Shown piece after piece: positions 1 through 9,185 of a stretch of 64,000 bases of DNA. The stretch's first letter is position 1, and each line of letters begins with the position of its first letter. This DNA comes from Tardiphaga sp. P9-11 (GTDB taxonomy: Bacteria > Pseudomonadota > Alphaproteobacteria > Rhizobiales > Xanthobacteraceae): NCBI RefSeq assembly GCF_008329525.1, contig NZ_NPKQ01000003.1, positions 248,001 through 312,000 on the forward strand. The letters run 5' to 3'. Below the pieces are notes generated by a model. It saw only the letters and a list, made by a program, of their open reading frames with translations, was not told where the DNA came from and ran no database searches. The position numbers and the translations under genes are program-made.

Positions 1-175
1 GGCAAACACAGCAGGTTCCTTCTCCCCGTTCTTACGGCGAGAAGGTCGGGATGAGGGGCCGCTTTCGGCCCGCAAACGCTGAGTTTGGTGAGACGGCATA
101 CCAGGCCCCTCACCCGGCGCTACGCGCCGACCTCTCCCCGCCGAGCGAAGCTTCGCCTGAGCGGGGGCGAGGTTA
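1..175. repeat. Intergenic long inverted repeat
   Basis: Non-coding stretch downstream of serC. A left arm around 18-60 (TTCTCCCC, GAGAAGGTCGGGATGAGGGG) is matched by a right arm around 113-172 (GCCCCTCACCC, GACCTCTCCCCG, CGGGGGCGAGG), so the transcript could fold into a long imperfect hairpin. Sequences of this kind are common dispersed intergenic repeats in Bradyrhizobium-like genomes; that statement is from general knowledge, not from a search. It may also help end serC transcription. Confidence 0.6.
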
Positions 176-188
176 AGAAAGCAGCTAC

Positions 189-1361
189 CTAAGCAGCCTT
201 GGCGAGCGAAGCCTTGGTTTCGGCGAAGGCCCAGTCGATCCACTGCGTGAGAGTTTCGACGTCCTTGGCTTCGACCGTGGCACCGCACCAGATGCGCAGA
301 CCAGCCGGCGCATCGCGATAATGCGCGAAGTCGAAACCGGCATTTTCCTTCTCGACAGCCGCGACCAGCTTCTTGGCGAAGTCAGCCTGCGCGTCCGGCG
401 ACAGCGCGGTGATCGCGGGATCGATCACCTTCATACACACAGAGGTGTTGGAGCGGATCGCGGGATCGGCCGCGAGGAAGTCGATCCACGGTGTCTTCGC
501 TTTCCAGTCGGCGAGCGCCTTGGTGTTGGCGTCCGCACGCGCGATCAGCGCCTTGAGGCCTCCGACCGATTTGGCCCAGCCGAGCGCATCGAGATAGTCT
601 TCGACGCACAGCATCGACGGCGTATTAATGGTCTCGCCGACGAAGATGCCTTCGTTGAGCTTGCCGCCTTTGGTCATGCGGAAGATCTTCGGCAGCGGCC
701 ACGGCGGCGTATAGCTCTCCAGACGCGCCACGGCACGCGGCGACAGCACCAGCATGCCATGCGCGGCTTCGCCGCCCAGCGCCTTCTGCCAGGAGAAGGT
801 GACGACATCGAGCTTCGCCCAGTCGAGCGGCTGCGCGAAGGCGGCCGATGTGGCGTCACAGATCGTCAGGCCTTCGCGATCGGCCTTGATCCAGTCGGCA
901 TTCGGCACGCGCACGCCCGAGGTCGTGCCGTTCCAGGTGAAGACGATGTCCGAATTCGGATCGGCCTTCGACAGGTCGGGGAGTTCGCCATAGCCGGCAT
1001 GCAGCTTGGTGACGTCCTTGAGCTTGAGCTCCTTGACGATGTCCGAGACCCAGCCTTCGCCGAAGGATTCCCAGGCGATGGTGGTGACGGGACGCGGCCC
1101 GAGCAGCGACCACAGCGCCATCTCGACGGCGCCCGTATCCGATGCCGGCACGATACCGATGCGGTAATCGGCGGGCACTTCAAGCACTTCGCGCGTCAGG
1201 TCGATCGCGAGCTTGAGCTTATTCTTGCCGATCTTGGCGCGGTGCGAACGACCGAGAGCTGCGTCAGAGAGTTTTTCGGGGGTCCAGCCGGGGCGCTTGG
1301 CGCAGGGGCCGGAGGAGAAATGCGGCACATTGGGCCGCGAAGCGGGCTTCGCTGCAGTCAT
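189..1361 (-). CDS. serC: Phosphoserine aminotransferase SerC
   Basis: PLP enzyme of serine biosynthesis that converts 3-phosphohydroxypyruvate and glutamate to phosphoserine and 2-oxoglutarate in the cytosol. The 390-residue length and the alphaproteobacterial-type sequence fit SerC throughout: N-terminal [16 protein letters not shown], and the Schiff-base lysine in [14 protein letters not shown]. The ATG at 1361 is preceded by GGAAGGA. The usual partner serA would lie beyond the left edge. The leader at 1362-1450 is highly structured and probably controls expression (see separate entry). Confidence 0.96.
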   Translation of the reverse strand: MTAAKPASRPNVPHFSSGPCAKRPGWTPEKLSDAALGRSHRAKIGKNKLKLAIDLTREVLEVPADYRIGIVPASDTGAVEMALWSLLGPRPVTTIAWESFGEGWVSDIVKELKLKDVTKLHAGYGELPDLSKADPNSDIVFTWNGTTSGVRVPNADWIKADREGLTICDATSAAFAQPLDWAKLDVVTFSWQKALGGEAAHGMLVLSPRAVARLESYTPPWPLPKIFRMTKGGKLNEGIFVGETINTPSMLCVEDYLDALGWAKSVGGLKALIARADANTKALADWKAKTPWIDFLAADPAIRSNTSVCMKVIDPAITALSPDAQADFAKKLVAAVEKENAGFDFAHYRDAPAGLRIWCGATVEAKDVETLTQWIDWAFAETKASLAKAA

Positions 1362-1450
1362 ATTCTATCCTTCCAGATAGCTAGCCTCCCGTTGGGGGGA
1401 GGTGTCCCGCTGGCGTGGATATGGGAACCTCCCCTAAGCGTCAAGCGACT
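1362..1450 (-). ncRNA. Candidate serC leader RNA (cis-regulatory)
   Basis: On the minus strand GGGGAGGT (1434-1427) can pair with ACCTCCCC (1403-1396). The same ACCTCCCC segment can instead pair with GGGAGG (1390-1385), giving two mutually exclusive hairpins. Directly before the start codon CTATC and GATAG (1380-1365) enclose the GGAAGGA ribosome binding site in a third hairpin. A conserved serC RNA motif upstream of alphaproteobacterial serC genes is known from comparative genomics. Assignment to that family is inferred from position and structure, not from a covariance search. Confidence 0.6.
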
Positions 1451-1614
1451 TCCGGGCTATCACGCGTGATTGATGCCGGGACGACATCGATCGCCGGCGC
1501 CTCGTGATCTCGGCCACAGACAGGGCATCACGCCGGTCAACGAAAAGGCCAGCGAGTGCAATCGCTGCCCTTGCGTTTGAGGTTGCGGCTCACTCTCTCT
1601 TGTGCGCGAAACGC

Positions 1615-1914
1615 CTATCGTCCGACTTTGCCTGGAAATCCCGGCGCAATCGGATTATCCCCGGCTAAACCGCTTGGCGAGGCGCCGGTGCCGATGCGTC
1701 CCGGCGTCGTCGTGTTGGGTGCGCCGGGCTGACTCGTACCACCGCCCATACCTGTCGTGCCGGACGGCGGAGGTAGAGTGACGGTCGGGCTTTGCATGCG
1801 CGTGACAGGGGCTCCAGTCACCCCATCCGTACCGGCCCCCTGAGCCAAAGCGAATGTAGTCGAGCTCAGAAGCGACATGGCAACGACGGCAAAGAGACTA
1901 AATCGGGACTGCAT
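1615..1914 (-). CDS. Small secreted Gly/Pro/Thr-rich protein, unknown function
   Basis: A 99-residue protein with an N-terminal signal peptide (MQSRFSLFAVVAMSLLSS, cleavage probably after ALAQ) and a low-complexity body rich in glycine, proline and threonine, without cysteines. I start it at 1914 because GGAG lies six bases upstream and the signal peptide begins there; an in-frame extension upstream looks non-coding. It should be exported to the periplasm or envelope. I recognise no family. Confidence 0.65.
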   Translation of the reverse strand: MQSRFSLFAVVAMSLLSSTTFALAQGAGTDGVTGAPVTRMQSPTVTLPPPSGTTGMGGGTSQPGAPNTTTPGRIGTGASPSGLAGDNPIAPGFPGKVGR

Positions 1915-1998
1915 GGACGGCTCCATCTTGAATGACGGAGCCCAACCGCCGCCGCACATTGTCGTTCCATCCTGCACGGCATGGTGATCGCGCGTGGC

Positions 1999-2463
1999 CT
2001 AGAAGCGGAACGTCATGCCCACATGACTGTCAGCGAAACCGAGCCGTTTGTAGAATCGCTGGGCATCGACCCGGGTCTGATGCGTCAGCAGCTCGACGAG
2101 TTTGCATCCCCTCGCCTGTGCCTCGCCGATGGCCCATCGCACCAGCTGCTCGCCGATGCCCTGGCTGCGCAATGTCGTCAAGACGCGAACATCCTCGATG
2201 AGGGCACGCGAAGCGCCCTGCGAGCTCAAGCCCGGCAGGATGCAAAGCTGCAGGCATCCGACCACGCTGCCGTCGCCGCCTTCTGCAACCATCAACCGGA
2301 TATTTGGGTCGTGCGCGACCTTGTCGAAGGCATCGTAATAGGATTGTGGCAGCGGATCCTCGATACGCTCGCGGCCACGGCCGAGTGCATCATCGGCCAG
2401 CATCGTCACAATTGCAGCGACGTCCTCGCGCTGCGCAGGCCGCAATACGATCTTCGTGTTCAT
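1999..2463 (-). CDS. GNAT family N-acetyltransferase
   Basis: A 154-residue single-domain GNAT protein that should use acetyl-CoA to acetylate an amine; the substrate is unknown. Seen: the central beta strand VVGCLQLCILPGLS, the acetyl-CoA loop LRSQGIGEQLVRWAIGEA (R/Q-x-x-G-I/G), and the C-terminal TRVDAQRFYKRLGF helix typical of GNATs that end near F-Y-x-x-x-G-F. Its ATG overlaps the TGA of the upstream glutathione S-transferase gene (ATGA), so the two are probably translationally coupled. Confidence 0.88.
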   Translation of the reverse strand: MNTKIVLRPAQREDVAAIVTMLADDALGRGRERIEDPLPQSYYDAFDKVAHDPNIRLMVAEGGDGSVVGCLQLCILPGLSSQGASRALIEDVRVLTTLRSQGIGEQLVRWAIGEAQARGCKLVELLTHQTRVDAQRFYKRLGFADSHVGMTFRF

Positions 2464-3041
2464 ACGAGGCCCAATGCCTTCTCACTGTCGGCGATCCAGC
2501 GCTTGACCGACGCGTAACCGTCAAGATGGAAGCCACCCTCATGGGCCACGCGCGTATAGGCTAGCAACGACACGTCGGCCAGCGAAACGAGATCTCCGAC
2601 AAGGAAACGCGATGTCGTCAGATGATGCTCCATGCGCGCCAGCGCAAAATAACCGCGCTTGAGCTTCTCAGGATCGAGATCAGAAATTGTCTTGCCGAGA
2701 TAGACGATCTGATAGCGGCACACCGCGATATAGGGCTCGTGGCTGTATTGTTCCCAGAAGAGCCATTCATCCATCTTGGCGGCGTCATAGGCATCGGTCG
2801 GGATCAGATCGCTGCCACAGGCGAGATAGCGGATGATGGCATTGGATTGGGAGAGCGGGCGACCGTCGTCGAGAACGATGACCGGCACCTGCCCGGCGCC
2901 GTTAAGCGCCAGGAATTCCGGCGTCCGGCTCGCGCCCTTGCTCGTATCGATATCAATCCACGTGTAGGGAAGTTTGAGGTGATCGCTCACCCACTTCACC
3001 TTCAGGCAATTTCCGGAATTCAGATCGCCGTAGATTTTCAT
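2460..3041 (-). CDS. Glutathione S-transferase family protein
   Basis: A 193-residue cytosolic GST. The N-terminal thioredoxin-like domain (about 1-75) carries the cis-proline glutathione site GQVPVIVLDDG and the SQSNAIIRYLA serine motif; the helical C-terminal domain ends with LADVSLLAYTRVAHEGG. It resembles the GST at 20113-20766 (both have RTPEFLA followed by GQVP and SNAI), so the two are probably paralogues of one class. It is first in a two-gene operon with a GNAT gene (4-base overlap). The substrate cannot be deduced. Confidence 0.9.
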   Translation of the reverse strand: MKIYGDLNSGNCLKVKWVSDHLKLPYTWIDIDTSKGASRTPEFLALNGAGQVPVIVLDDGRPLSQSNAIIRYLACGSDLIPTDAYDAAKMDEWLFWEQYSHEPYIAVCRYQIVYLGKTISDLDPEKLKRGYFALARMEHHLTTSRFLVGDLVSLADVSLLAYTRVAHEGGFHLDGYASVKRWIADSEKALGLV

Positions 3042-3140
3042 GATGGCTGCCCCGCATCCTCAGAGACGGTAAGGCAGCATTCGTCAAACGACATGTCAAC
3101 AAAGATCAAACTCGCGCCGAACGTACGCGACCTTGGCTGG

Positions 3141-3956
3141 TCAGAACTTGTAGCCGACCCCGGCTCGCACGGTGTTGATATTGGTATCAACCGATGACGT
3201 GAAGCGGACGTATTCCCATTCGGCGCGCGCGAACAATCCGCCGATCAGATTGATGTCAACGCCAAGGCCGGCAGAGTAGCCGTAGATGAGATGGCTGTAT
3301 TGGCCTTCGGTCTTGCTGTAGTCGAACGGAATGTTCTGGAAGCCCGGCGCTGCGGCTACATTGACGGCGACCCCGTGAATGCGTGCTGACCGAACGATAT
3401 CGGCCTGCCCAAGCGCGAGACCTCCGAACATGTAAGGCAAGAACGCTCCCACGGCATAGCCGGCGCGGGCGCGCAGCGTGCCCATATCCGTAATCGACAT
3501 CTTCGCAGCGGCATCGTAGGTGACGCCATTGGTATAGCCGAGAGCATCAATGAAAGAGCGCCCCATCGAGCCGCTTGCGTCGCCGCCGAATTTGCCATGC
3601 AAGTAGCTCATTTCGACGCCAATCACGACGTCGTCCCACTGGCTGTTGTAACCGATAAAGCCACCCCAGCCCTCGCCGCGCTGCGACGCCTTGCCGAGCA
3701 GCGGCCATTGCGAGACCTGGCCGGCGGACTCCATTGCGAGACCGTCTAGCAGGCCTCCCGCCAGGGTCCGCGTTGCCCCAGAGAAGTTCATATCGGACTG
3801 TCCGATGCCGGCTTGGGCGCCGATATAGAAGCCATCCCAGTCGGATCGCCCCATTGTTCTGCCTTCAGAAAGCGAGCCGCGCAGAATTGGCAGGTCGGCT
3901 GCATGAGCCGCTGGCGCTGCGATCGAAAGCACTGCGGCAAAGATAAACTTACGCAT
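3141..3956 (-). CDS. Outer-membrane beta-barrel protein (Omp25/RopB type)
   Basis: About 271 residues from the ATG at 3956, which opens a signal peptide MRKFIFAAVLSIAAPAAHA. The mature part has WDGFYIGAQAGIGQSDMNF near the N-terminus, alternating strands rich in glycine and aromatics, and the terminal strand FTSSVDTNINTVRAGVGYKF ending in phenylalanine, the usual signature for outer-membrane insertion. It belongs to the opacity/porin-like family abundant in rhizobia. A second barrel gene lies just upstream (4111-4953); the two are related in architecture but not close copies. Confidence 0.85.
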   Translation of the reverse strand: MRKFIFAAVLSIAAPAAHAADLPILRGSLSEGRTMGRSDWDGFYIGAQAGIGQSDMNFSGATRTLAGGLLDGLAMESAGQVSQWPLLGKASQRGEGWGGFIGYNSQWDDVVIGVEMSYLHGKFGGDASGSMGRSFIDALGYTNGVTYDAAAKMSITDMGTLRARAGYAVGAFLPYMFGGLALGQADIVRSARIHGVAVNVAAAPGFQNIPFDYSKTEGQYSHLIYGYSAGLGVDINLIGGLFARAEWEYVRFTSSVDTNINTVRAGVGYKF

Positions 3957-4040
3957 CACGACAATTCCCCAACTCACCGAACTGTCCCGATCATCCGCTG
4001 TTAACCTTAATCATTGGTTGCGATGATACTACCCGCGCAA

Positions 4041-4072
4041 AACAAAACGGCGCGGGAAGCTCCCGCGCCGTT
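4041..4072 (-). terminator. Rho-independent terminator
   Basis: CGGCGCGGGA (4048-4057), a three-base loop and TCCCGCGCCG (4061-4070) form a perfect 10-bp stem, followed on the minus strand by TTTTG. It lies 40 bases after the stop of the outer-membrane protein gene at 4111-4953 and separates it from the next barrel gene. Confidence 0.85.
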
Positions 4073-4110
4073 AAGATGTCTTAAGATAGTTGAGACGAGC
4101 AGCGCTCGTC

Positions 4111-4953
4111 TTAGCCCTTGCGGATCAACGGCGGCGGCGGCGCATAGGCCGGCGGGCTGTCGATATTCCAGCGCACACCGAGCTTCACGTCGTGCGAGGT
4201 AATGTCCTTGAAGGTGAAGGTATTGCCACGGGTCGCGCCCTGGAAATCAGTGAGTGCGCCAGTCACGCCATCACCGAGATTCATGTAGCTGTAGCCGAGT
4301 TCAACCGTCATGCCCGGATTGACCTTGTAAGCCAGACCGGTGTGCAGCGCCCAGGCGAAATTCCACTTCGAGGCGTTTGCCGCATAGGCAGTCGTCGGGC
4401 TGGTGCCGAAGGCGGGATTAAACGACACGCCCTGATCCACGAAGTTCGAGATCGTATTACGCGACATACCGACGCCGGCACCGACGAACGGGGTCACGCA
4501 CCACCAGGTACCGAGATCGACATAGGCGTTGGCCATCACGACCCACTCGGACTTGCTGCCGCTATACGTGTCTGCGCCGAGCGGAACACCGTTGAACGAC
4601 ACTAGGTCGAGACCATGGAAATTCGCGCTACCACGATACTGGCCGGTGATGTCACCGCGGAACCAGTTGTTGAACTGATAGCCGACGCCGATCTGATAGA
4701 TACCGCCGGTGTCGAAACCGAGCTTCTGCGACGGAATGGTAATACCCGGATCGCGATAGTTAGCGATGTCGAGATTTTTGACCTTCTGATTGCTGAAACC
4801 GATATCGCCACGCAGATACCAGCCACCGAAGTCTTCGACCGGCGGCGGCGCATACATCTGAGGCGGTGGAGCAATGGGCATGTCGGCGGCAAGAACGGCG
4901 GTCGACATCAGGGAAGCCGCGCCTGCGGCCAGAATGAATTTAACGCTACGCAT
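4111..4953 (-). CDS. Outer-membrane beta-barrel protein
   Basis: A 280-residue protein starting at the ATG at 4953, which has AAGGA upstream; signal peptide MRSVKFILAAGAASLMSTAV ending at LAADMP. The mature part begins with a proline-rich stretch (APPPQMYAPPPVEDFGG), then GWYLRGDIGFSNQKV and repeated barrel strands, a form typical of rhizobial outer-membrane proteins that start with WYLRGDIG. The C-terminus SPPAYAPPPPLIRKG is unusual because it does not end in the aromatic residue normally seen after the last strand (DVKLGVRWNID). It is followed by a strong terminator. Confidence 0.85.
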   Translation of the reverse strand: MRSVKFILAAGAASLMSTAVLAADMPIAPPPQMYAPPPVEDFGGWYLRGDIGFSNQKVKNLDIANYRDPGITIPSQKLGFDTGGIYQIGVGYQFNNWFRGDITGQYRGSANFHGLDLVSFNGVPLGADTYSGSKSEWVVMANAYVDLGTWWCVTPFVGAGVGMSRNTISNFVDQGVSFNPAFGTSPTTAYAANASKWNFAWALHTGLAYKVNPGMTVELGYSYMNLGDGVTGALTDFQGATRGNTFTFKDITSHDVKLGVRWNIDSPPAYAPPPPLIRKG

Positions 4954-5327
4954 TGGCTTCGTCCTTTTGGGCCAAAGAGGCAACTAATGGAGGCCTCACA
5001 CTCGGAAACTCACAAACGGACGATGACACCAACTCCTTAAGCGGCGCTTAACCCTAACTTTTAAGGTTGATATTTGGTGACGGAAATGCACGCAAGTTCC
5101 ATCACGCCGCTGCGTCGCCACAGTTACTAACAATGTCTTGCTATCAAAACGCGCTGCAATGCGCCGCGGCATCGTCAGGTGTTAACGAGGGCTTACCTGC
5201 CTGGAGCGAGCTATCAAAACGCCGAAGAGCCGCCTCACCCGATCAATATTCGGACAAGACGGCTCTTCATGTCGGCTCGGCAGTCGTTGCGCACCGGCGC
5301 TTTGGCCAGAGCGAACGAACAGAAATC
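4954..5327. other. Intergenic region, glmM to outer-membrane protein gene
   Basis: About 370 bases without a supported gene. It presumably carries the promoter for the barrel gene at 4111-4953. GAAGAGCCG (5224-5232) and CGGCTCTTC (5260-5268) form a 9-bp stem around a second small stem (CCGA/TCGG), a possible processing or termination hairpin downstream of glmM, though no T-run follows on either strand. The string CTATCAAAACGC occurs twice (about 5150 and 5211). Confidence 0.5.
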
Positions 5328-6674
5328 TTAGGCCGCGGCTGCGTGGCCTAGCGCGTCAACGATGGAATCTACCACTTCCTCGACCATCACGCGGTCGTCG
5401 CCCTCTCCCATCACGCGGATGACCGGCTCCGTGCCCGACGGGCGGATCAGGAGACGACCGTGGCCGTTGAGGCGCTGTTCACCGGCAGCGATCGTGGACT
5501 TCACTTCTGCATCATCGAGCGGCTTGCCGCTGCGATAGCGCACATTCTTCAGGATCTGCGGCAGCGGATCGAACAAGTGGCAGACTTCCGACACCGGCCG
5601 ACCGAGCTTGGTCACCACGGCCAGCACCTGCAGTGCGGCCACGAAACCGTCGCCTGTCGTCGCATGGTCCGACATGATGATATGGCCGGAGGGTTCTCCG
5701 CCGACATTGTAGCCGTGCTGCAGCATCTGCTCGAGCACATAGCGATCACCCACCGCGGTGCGGATGAGGTCGATGCCCTGCCCTTTCAGGAAGCGCTCCA
5801 GACCGAGATTTGACATCACGGTAGAGACAATGCCTGGCTTGGCGAGCCGCCCGTCTTCCTTCCAGCTCTGCGCGATAACGGCGAGCAACTGGTCGCCATC
5901 GACCAGATGGCCACGCTCGTCGACCATGATCAGCCGATCGGCGTCGCCGTCCAGCGCAATGCCGATATCGGCGCGCATCTCACGCACCTTGCGGCTCAGC
6001 GCTTCCGGCGCCGTCGATCCGCATTCCTTGTTGATGTTGAAACCGTCCGGCTCGACGCCGATGGAGATGACGTCCGCGCCCAGCTCCCACAGCGCTTCGG
6101 GTGCCACCTTATAGGCGGCGCCATGGGCGCAATCGATGACGACGCGCAAACCATCCAGGCTGAGATTTCGTGGCAGTGTGCGTTTGGCAAATTCGATGTA
6201 ACGATCATGCACCCCGTCGATGCGGCGCGCCCGACCGAGGCTGGCGCTCTGCGACAGTCTCTTGTCGAGATTCTCGTCGAGCAATTCCTCGATCTGCTTC
6301 TCGACATCGTCCGACAGCTTGTAGCCGAGCGGTCCGAACAGCTTGATGCCGTTGTCCTCGAACAGATTGTGCGATGCGGAAATCATCACGCCGAGATCGG
6401 CGCGCATCGACTTGGTCAGCATCGCCACAGCGGGCGTCGGCATCGGCCCGACCAGCAAAACGTCCATGCCGACCGACGTGAAGCCTGCCACCATGGCATT
6501 TTCGATCATGTAGCCGGACAACCGCGTGTCTTTGCCAATCACGACACGATGGCGATGATCGCCGCGCTGAAACACCAAGCCTGCTGCCTGCCCGACCTTC
6601 AGTGCCAGTTCCGGCGTGATCAAACCATTGGCGCGGCCGCGAATGCCGTCTGTCCCGAAATATCTACGGCTCAT
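5328..6674 (-). CDS. glmM: Phosphoglucosamine mutase GlmM
   Basis: A 448-residue enzyme that interconverts glucosamine-6-phosphate and glucosamine-1-phosphate on the route to UDP-GlcNAc for peptidoglycan and LPS. Seen: N-terminal [16 protein letters not shown]; the active-site phosphoserine loop [15 protein letters not shown]; the metal-binding ALDGDADRL; the sugar-binding GGEPSGHI; and the C-terminal phosphate-binding [13 protein letters not shown] start it at 6674 because [10 protein letters not shown] is the conserved N-terminus and GGGGGT precedes it; 13 extra codons are open upstream. Confidence 0.96.
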   Translation of the reverse strand: MSRRYFGTDGIRGRANGLITPELALKVGQAAGLVFQRGDHRHRVVIGKDTRLSGYMIENAMVAGFTSVGMDVLLVGPMPTPAVAMLTKSMRADLGVMISASHNLFEDNGIKLFGPLGYKLSDDVEKQIEELLDENLDKRLSQSASLGRARRIDGVHDRYIEFAKRTLPRNLSLDGLRVVIDCAHGAAYKVAPEALWELGADVISIGVEPDGFNINKECGSTAPEALSRKVREMRADIGIALDGDADRLIMVDERGHLVDGDQLLAVIAQSWKEDGRLAKPGIVSTVMSNLGLERFLKGQGIDLIRTAVGDRYVLEQMLQHGYNVGGEPSGHIIMSDHATTGDGFVAALQVLAVVTKLGRPVSEVCHLFDPLPQILKNVRYRSGKPLDDAEVKSTIAAGEQRLNGHGRLLIRPSGTEPVIRVMGEGDDRVMVEEVVDSIVDALGHAAAA

Positions 6675-6922
6675 GGTAACCCCCAATGCCTCGCGCCTTG
6701 CGCGAGGGCTCAAAACCCCGTCTCAGGCGACTCACCTATCGGCAGCGCCATACATGTGACGGACTTATAAGACTCCGGCCCCTAAAATCGGTTCAAAAAA
6801 TATGATGAATCATTACCAAGGCCCGCAGCACGCGATCAACGACAAGCCCTTGATATTACTTATATACCGCTCCGTTTATGTAACACCTTCGGTGGAAGGC
6901 CGGCTGACGGAACCCAGCCAGC

Positions 6923-7177
<255 letters not shown>

Positions 7178-7243
7178 CTAACCATGCTAGATGACACCGA
7201 AACAAGCAAATACAAGCAAAGACAAGAACGGCTGGGACACCTC

Positions 7244-8383
7244 ATGAAGCATATCACCTGCATCGAAGATCTACGTCTTGAGCACAAGCGCAACGTGCCA
7301 AAAGCGTTCTTCGATTATGTCGACCATGGCTCCTATAGCGAAGACACGTTCCGCGCCAATACCGCCGACCTGCAGAAGCTGAAATTCCGCCAGCGTATTC
7401 TGGTCGACATTGCCAATCGCGACACCTCGACAACCATCCTCGGCGAAAAGGCCACCATGCCGCTGATCTGCGCGCCGGTCGGCTCAACCGGCTTGCAATA
7501 TGGCGACGGCGAAATTCACGCCTGCCGGGCGGCGCAGGCGGCGGGCATCCCCTACACGCTCTCGACGATGTCGATCAATTCGATCGAAGACCTCGCCGAG
7601 AATGTCGAGAAACCGTTCTGGTTTCAGCTCTATGTCATGAAGGATCGCGGCTTCATCAAGGAGTTGATCGAGCGCGCCATCAAGGCGAAGTGCAGCGCGC
7701 TGGTACTGACGGTCGATCTGCAGGTGATCGGTCAGCGCCATGCCGACATCAAGAATGGCCTGTCGGTACCGCCTCAGATTTTAAATGTGAAGAACCTGAT
7801 CGATTTCATGAGCAAGCCCGGCTGGCTGATGCGCACGCTGAAAGCCAAGCGGCGCAACTTCGGCAACATTGCCGGCTTCGTGAAGAACACGAACGATCTC
7901 GGCTCTGTGGCGGAGTGGACGGCATCGCAATTCGATGCGTCGCTGAACTGGAAGGACCTCGACTGGATCCGCAGCATCTGGCCCGGCAAGATCGTGATCA
8001 AGGGCATTCACGATATCGAGGATGCCCGCGAGGCCGTGAAGGTCGGCGCGCACGCGATGGTCGTCTCCAACCATGGTGGACGTCAGCTCGACGGCGCGCC
8101 GTCGTCGATCTCGGTCCTGCCGGGGATCGTCGATGCGGTCGGCTCGGAGATCGAGGTGATGTTCGACAGCGGCATCCGCTCCGGCCAGGACGTGATGCGC
8201 GCGCTCGCGCTCGGCGCTAAGTCCTGCATGATTGGCCGCGCGTATATTTACGGTCTCGGCGCCTATGGCGGCCCGGGCGTGACCAAGGCGCTGGACATCC
8301 TGCGTAACGAACTTAGCGTGACCATGGGCCTGTGCGGCGTGAATTCAATCGCCGAGATCGACAAGCACGTGCTGGTGGGGTGA
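7244..8383 (+). CDS. lldD: FMN-dependent alpha-hydroxy-acid dehydrogenase (LldD-like)
   Basis: A 379-residue member of the FMN-dependent alpha-hydroxy-acid oxidase/dehydrogenase family; most likely an L-lactate dehydrogenase that feeds electrons to the respiratory chain. Seen: N-terminal CIEDLRLEHKRNVPKAFFDY; FMN site PVGSTGLQYGDGE; the catalytic histidine H277 in SNHGGRQLDGAPSS; phosphate-binding DSGIRSGQDVMRAL and IGRAYIYGLGAYG. I start at the ATG at 7244, since the open frame upstream covers the promoter of the divergent small gene and lacks family similarity. Mandelate or glycolate as substrate cannot be excluded. Confidence 0.9.
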   Translation: MKHITCIEDLRLEHKRNVPKAFFDYVDHGSYSEDTFRANTADLQKLKFRQRILVDIANRDTSTTILGEKATMPLICAPVGSTGLQYGDGEIHACRAAQAAGIPYTLSTMSINSIEDLAENVEKPFWFQLYVMKDRGFIKELIERAIKAKCSALVLTVDLQVIGQRHADIKNGLSVPPQILNVKNLIDFMSKPGWLMRTLKAKRRNFGNIAGFVKNTNDLGSVAEWTASQFDASLNWKDLDWIRSIWPGKIVIKGIHDIEDAREAVKVGAHAMVVSNHGGRQLDGAPSSISVLPGIVDAVGSEIEVMFDSGIRSGQDVMRALALGAKSCMIGRAYIYGLGAYGGPGVTKALDILRNELSVTMGLCGVNSIAEIDKHVLVG

Positions 8384-8395
8384 GACCGTAAAATG

Positions 8396-8475
8396 TGGGG
8401 CGGATTTACCGAAGGCGTAATCCGCCGCCACACCAGCGGCCAGCGGATTACGCTTCGCTAATCGCCCTACGGACG
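8396..8475. repeat. REP-like tandem hairpins
   Basis: Two adjacent imperfect palindromes: GGCGGATTTAC / GTAATCCGCC (8399-8426) and AGCGGATTA / TAATCGCC (8452-8467), both with a GCTTCG- or CGAAGGC-type loop. They sit between two convergent genes and resemble the short intergenic GGCGGATTACGC repeats common in alphaproteobacteria. They may also act as a bidirectional transcription end. Confidence 0.6.
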
Positions 8476-8484
8476 GGCGCCGCC

Positions 8485-9114
8485 TCACATCGGCGGCGTC
8501 AGCCCATCCAGCCCGACATTGACCCGCGCCGTCTCGAAGGTGCCGTCATCCTTCCTGGTAGCGCCTATGATGATGATCTTGGCGCCAGGCTTGAGTTCAT
8601 CCTTGTTGCCCGGCACGAAAGTGACGATCGGCGTATCCGGTGACACGGTCACTTTCTTCTCGCCGTCCTTGTATTTCACCGTCAACGTCTGGCCGTCGGT
8701 GGCCTGGACTTTCTGATCGACCGTGGCGTTGGTCATGCTGCTGTTGGGACGCAGATCCCAGGGACGTGAACCTTCACCGGTTCCACGCATGGCCTCCGGA
8801 AAGATATGAATCGCAATTGCTTTCTGGGTACCGTCAGCCTGCGGCATGCCGGTCACGCCGATATAGTTACCCTGCCTGACGTCTGACAACGCCGCCTTGG
8901 CAATGCCGGTGACGGTGACATTGTCCGTCATCTTCACTTTGCGCTCGTCGCCGTCGCGCGTCTTGATCGTCAGCACCGCGCCATCAACGGCTTCAATGGC
9001 CCCGCGAATGCGGATGGGCTGCGGCTGTTGTGCCGATGCGGCAGAAATCAGCAATGAACCAGCGAAAAGTGAGCTCGCGAACAAGCGAGCCGAAGTCGAT
9101 ACGATCGAAACCAT
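8485..9114 (-). CDS. Secreted DUF5666-like OB-fold protein
   Basis: 209 residues with a signal peptide (LFASSLFAGSLLISAASAQQ). The mature part has two similar segments, GAIEAVDGAVLTIKTRDGDERKV and QATDGQTLTVKYKDGEKKVT, each followed by a valine-rich strand pair. This two-strand pattern with G-x-I-x-x-V-D-G and L-T-V-K is seen in DUF5666-type periplasmic OB-fold proteins. Function unknown. It is the last gene before the hairpin repeats and is transcribed alone. Confidence 0.72.
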   Translation of the reverse strand: MVSIVSTSARLFASSLFAGSLLISAASAQQPQPIRIRGAIEAVDGAVLTIKTRDGDERKVKMTDNVTVTGIAKAALSDVRQGNYIGVTGMPQADGTQKAIAIHIFPEAMRGTGEGSRPWDLRPNSSMTNATVDQKVQATDGQTLTVKYKDGEKKVTVSPDTPIVTFVPGNKDELKPGAKIIIIGATRKDDGTFETARVNVGLDGLTPPM

Positions 9115-9185
9115 CAGGAATTTCCTTCGAAGTCAGCGCCCAGCACTGCAGATGGAAACCCTGTGGTTAAATCGCTATTCCCCAC

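Noticed and set aside
321-1469. 382-codon plus-strand frame opposite serC
   Set aside because: Arg/His/Gly-rich shadow typical of antisense reading in high-GC DNA; SerC is certain on the other strand.
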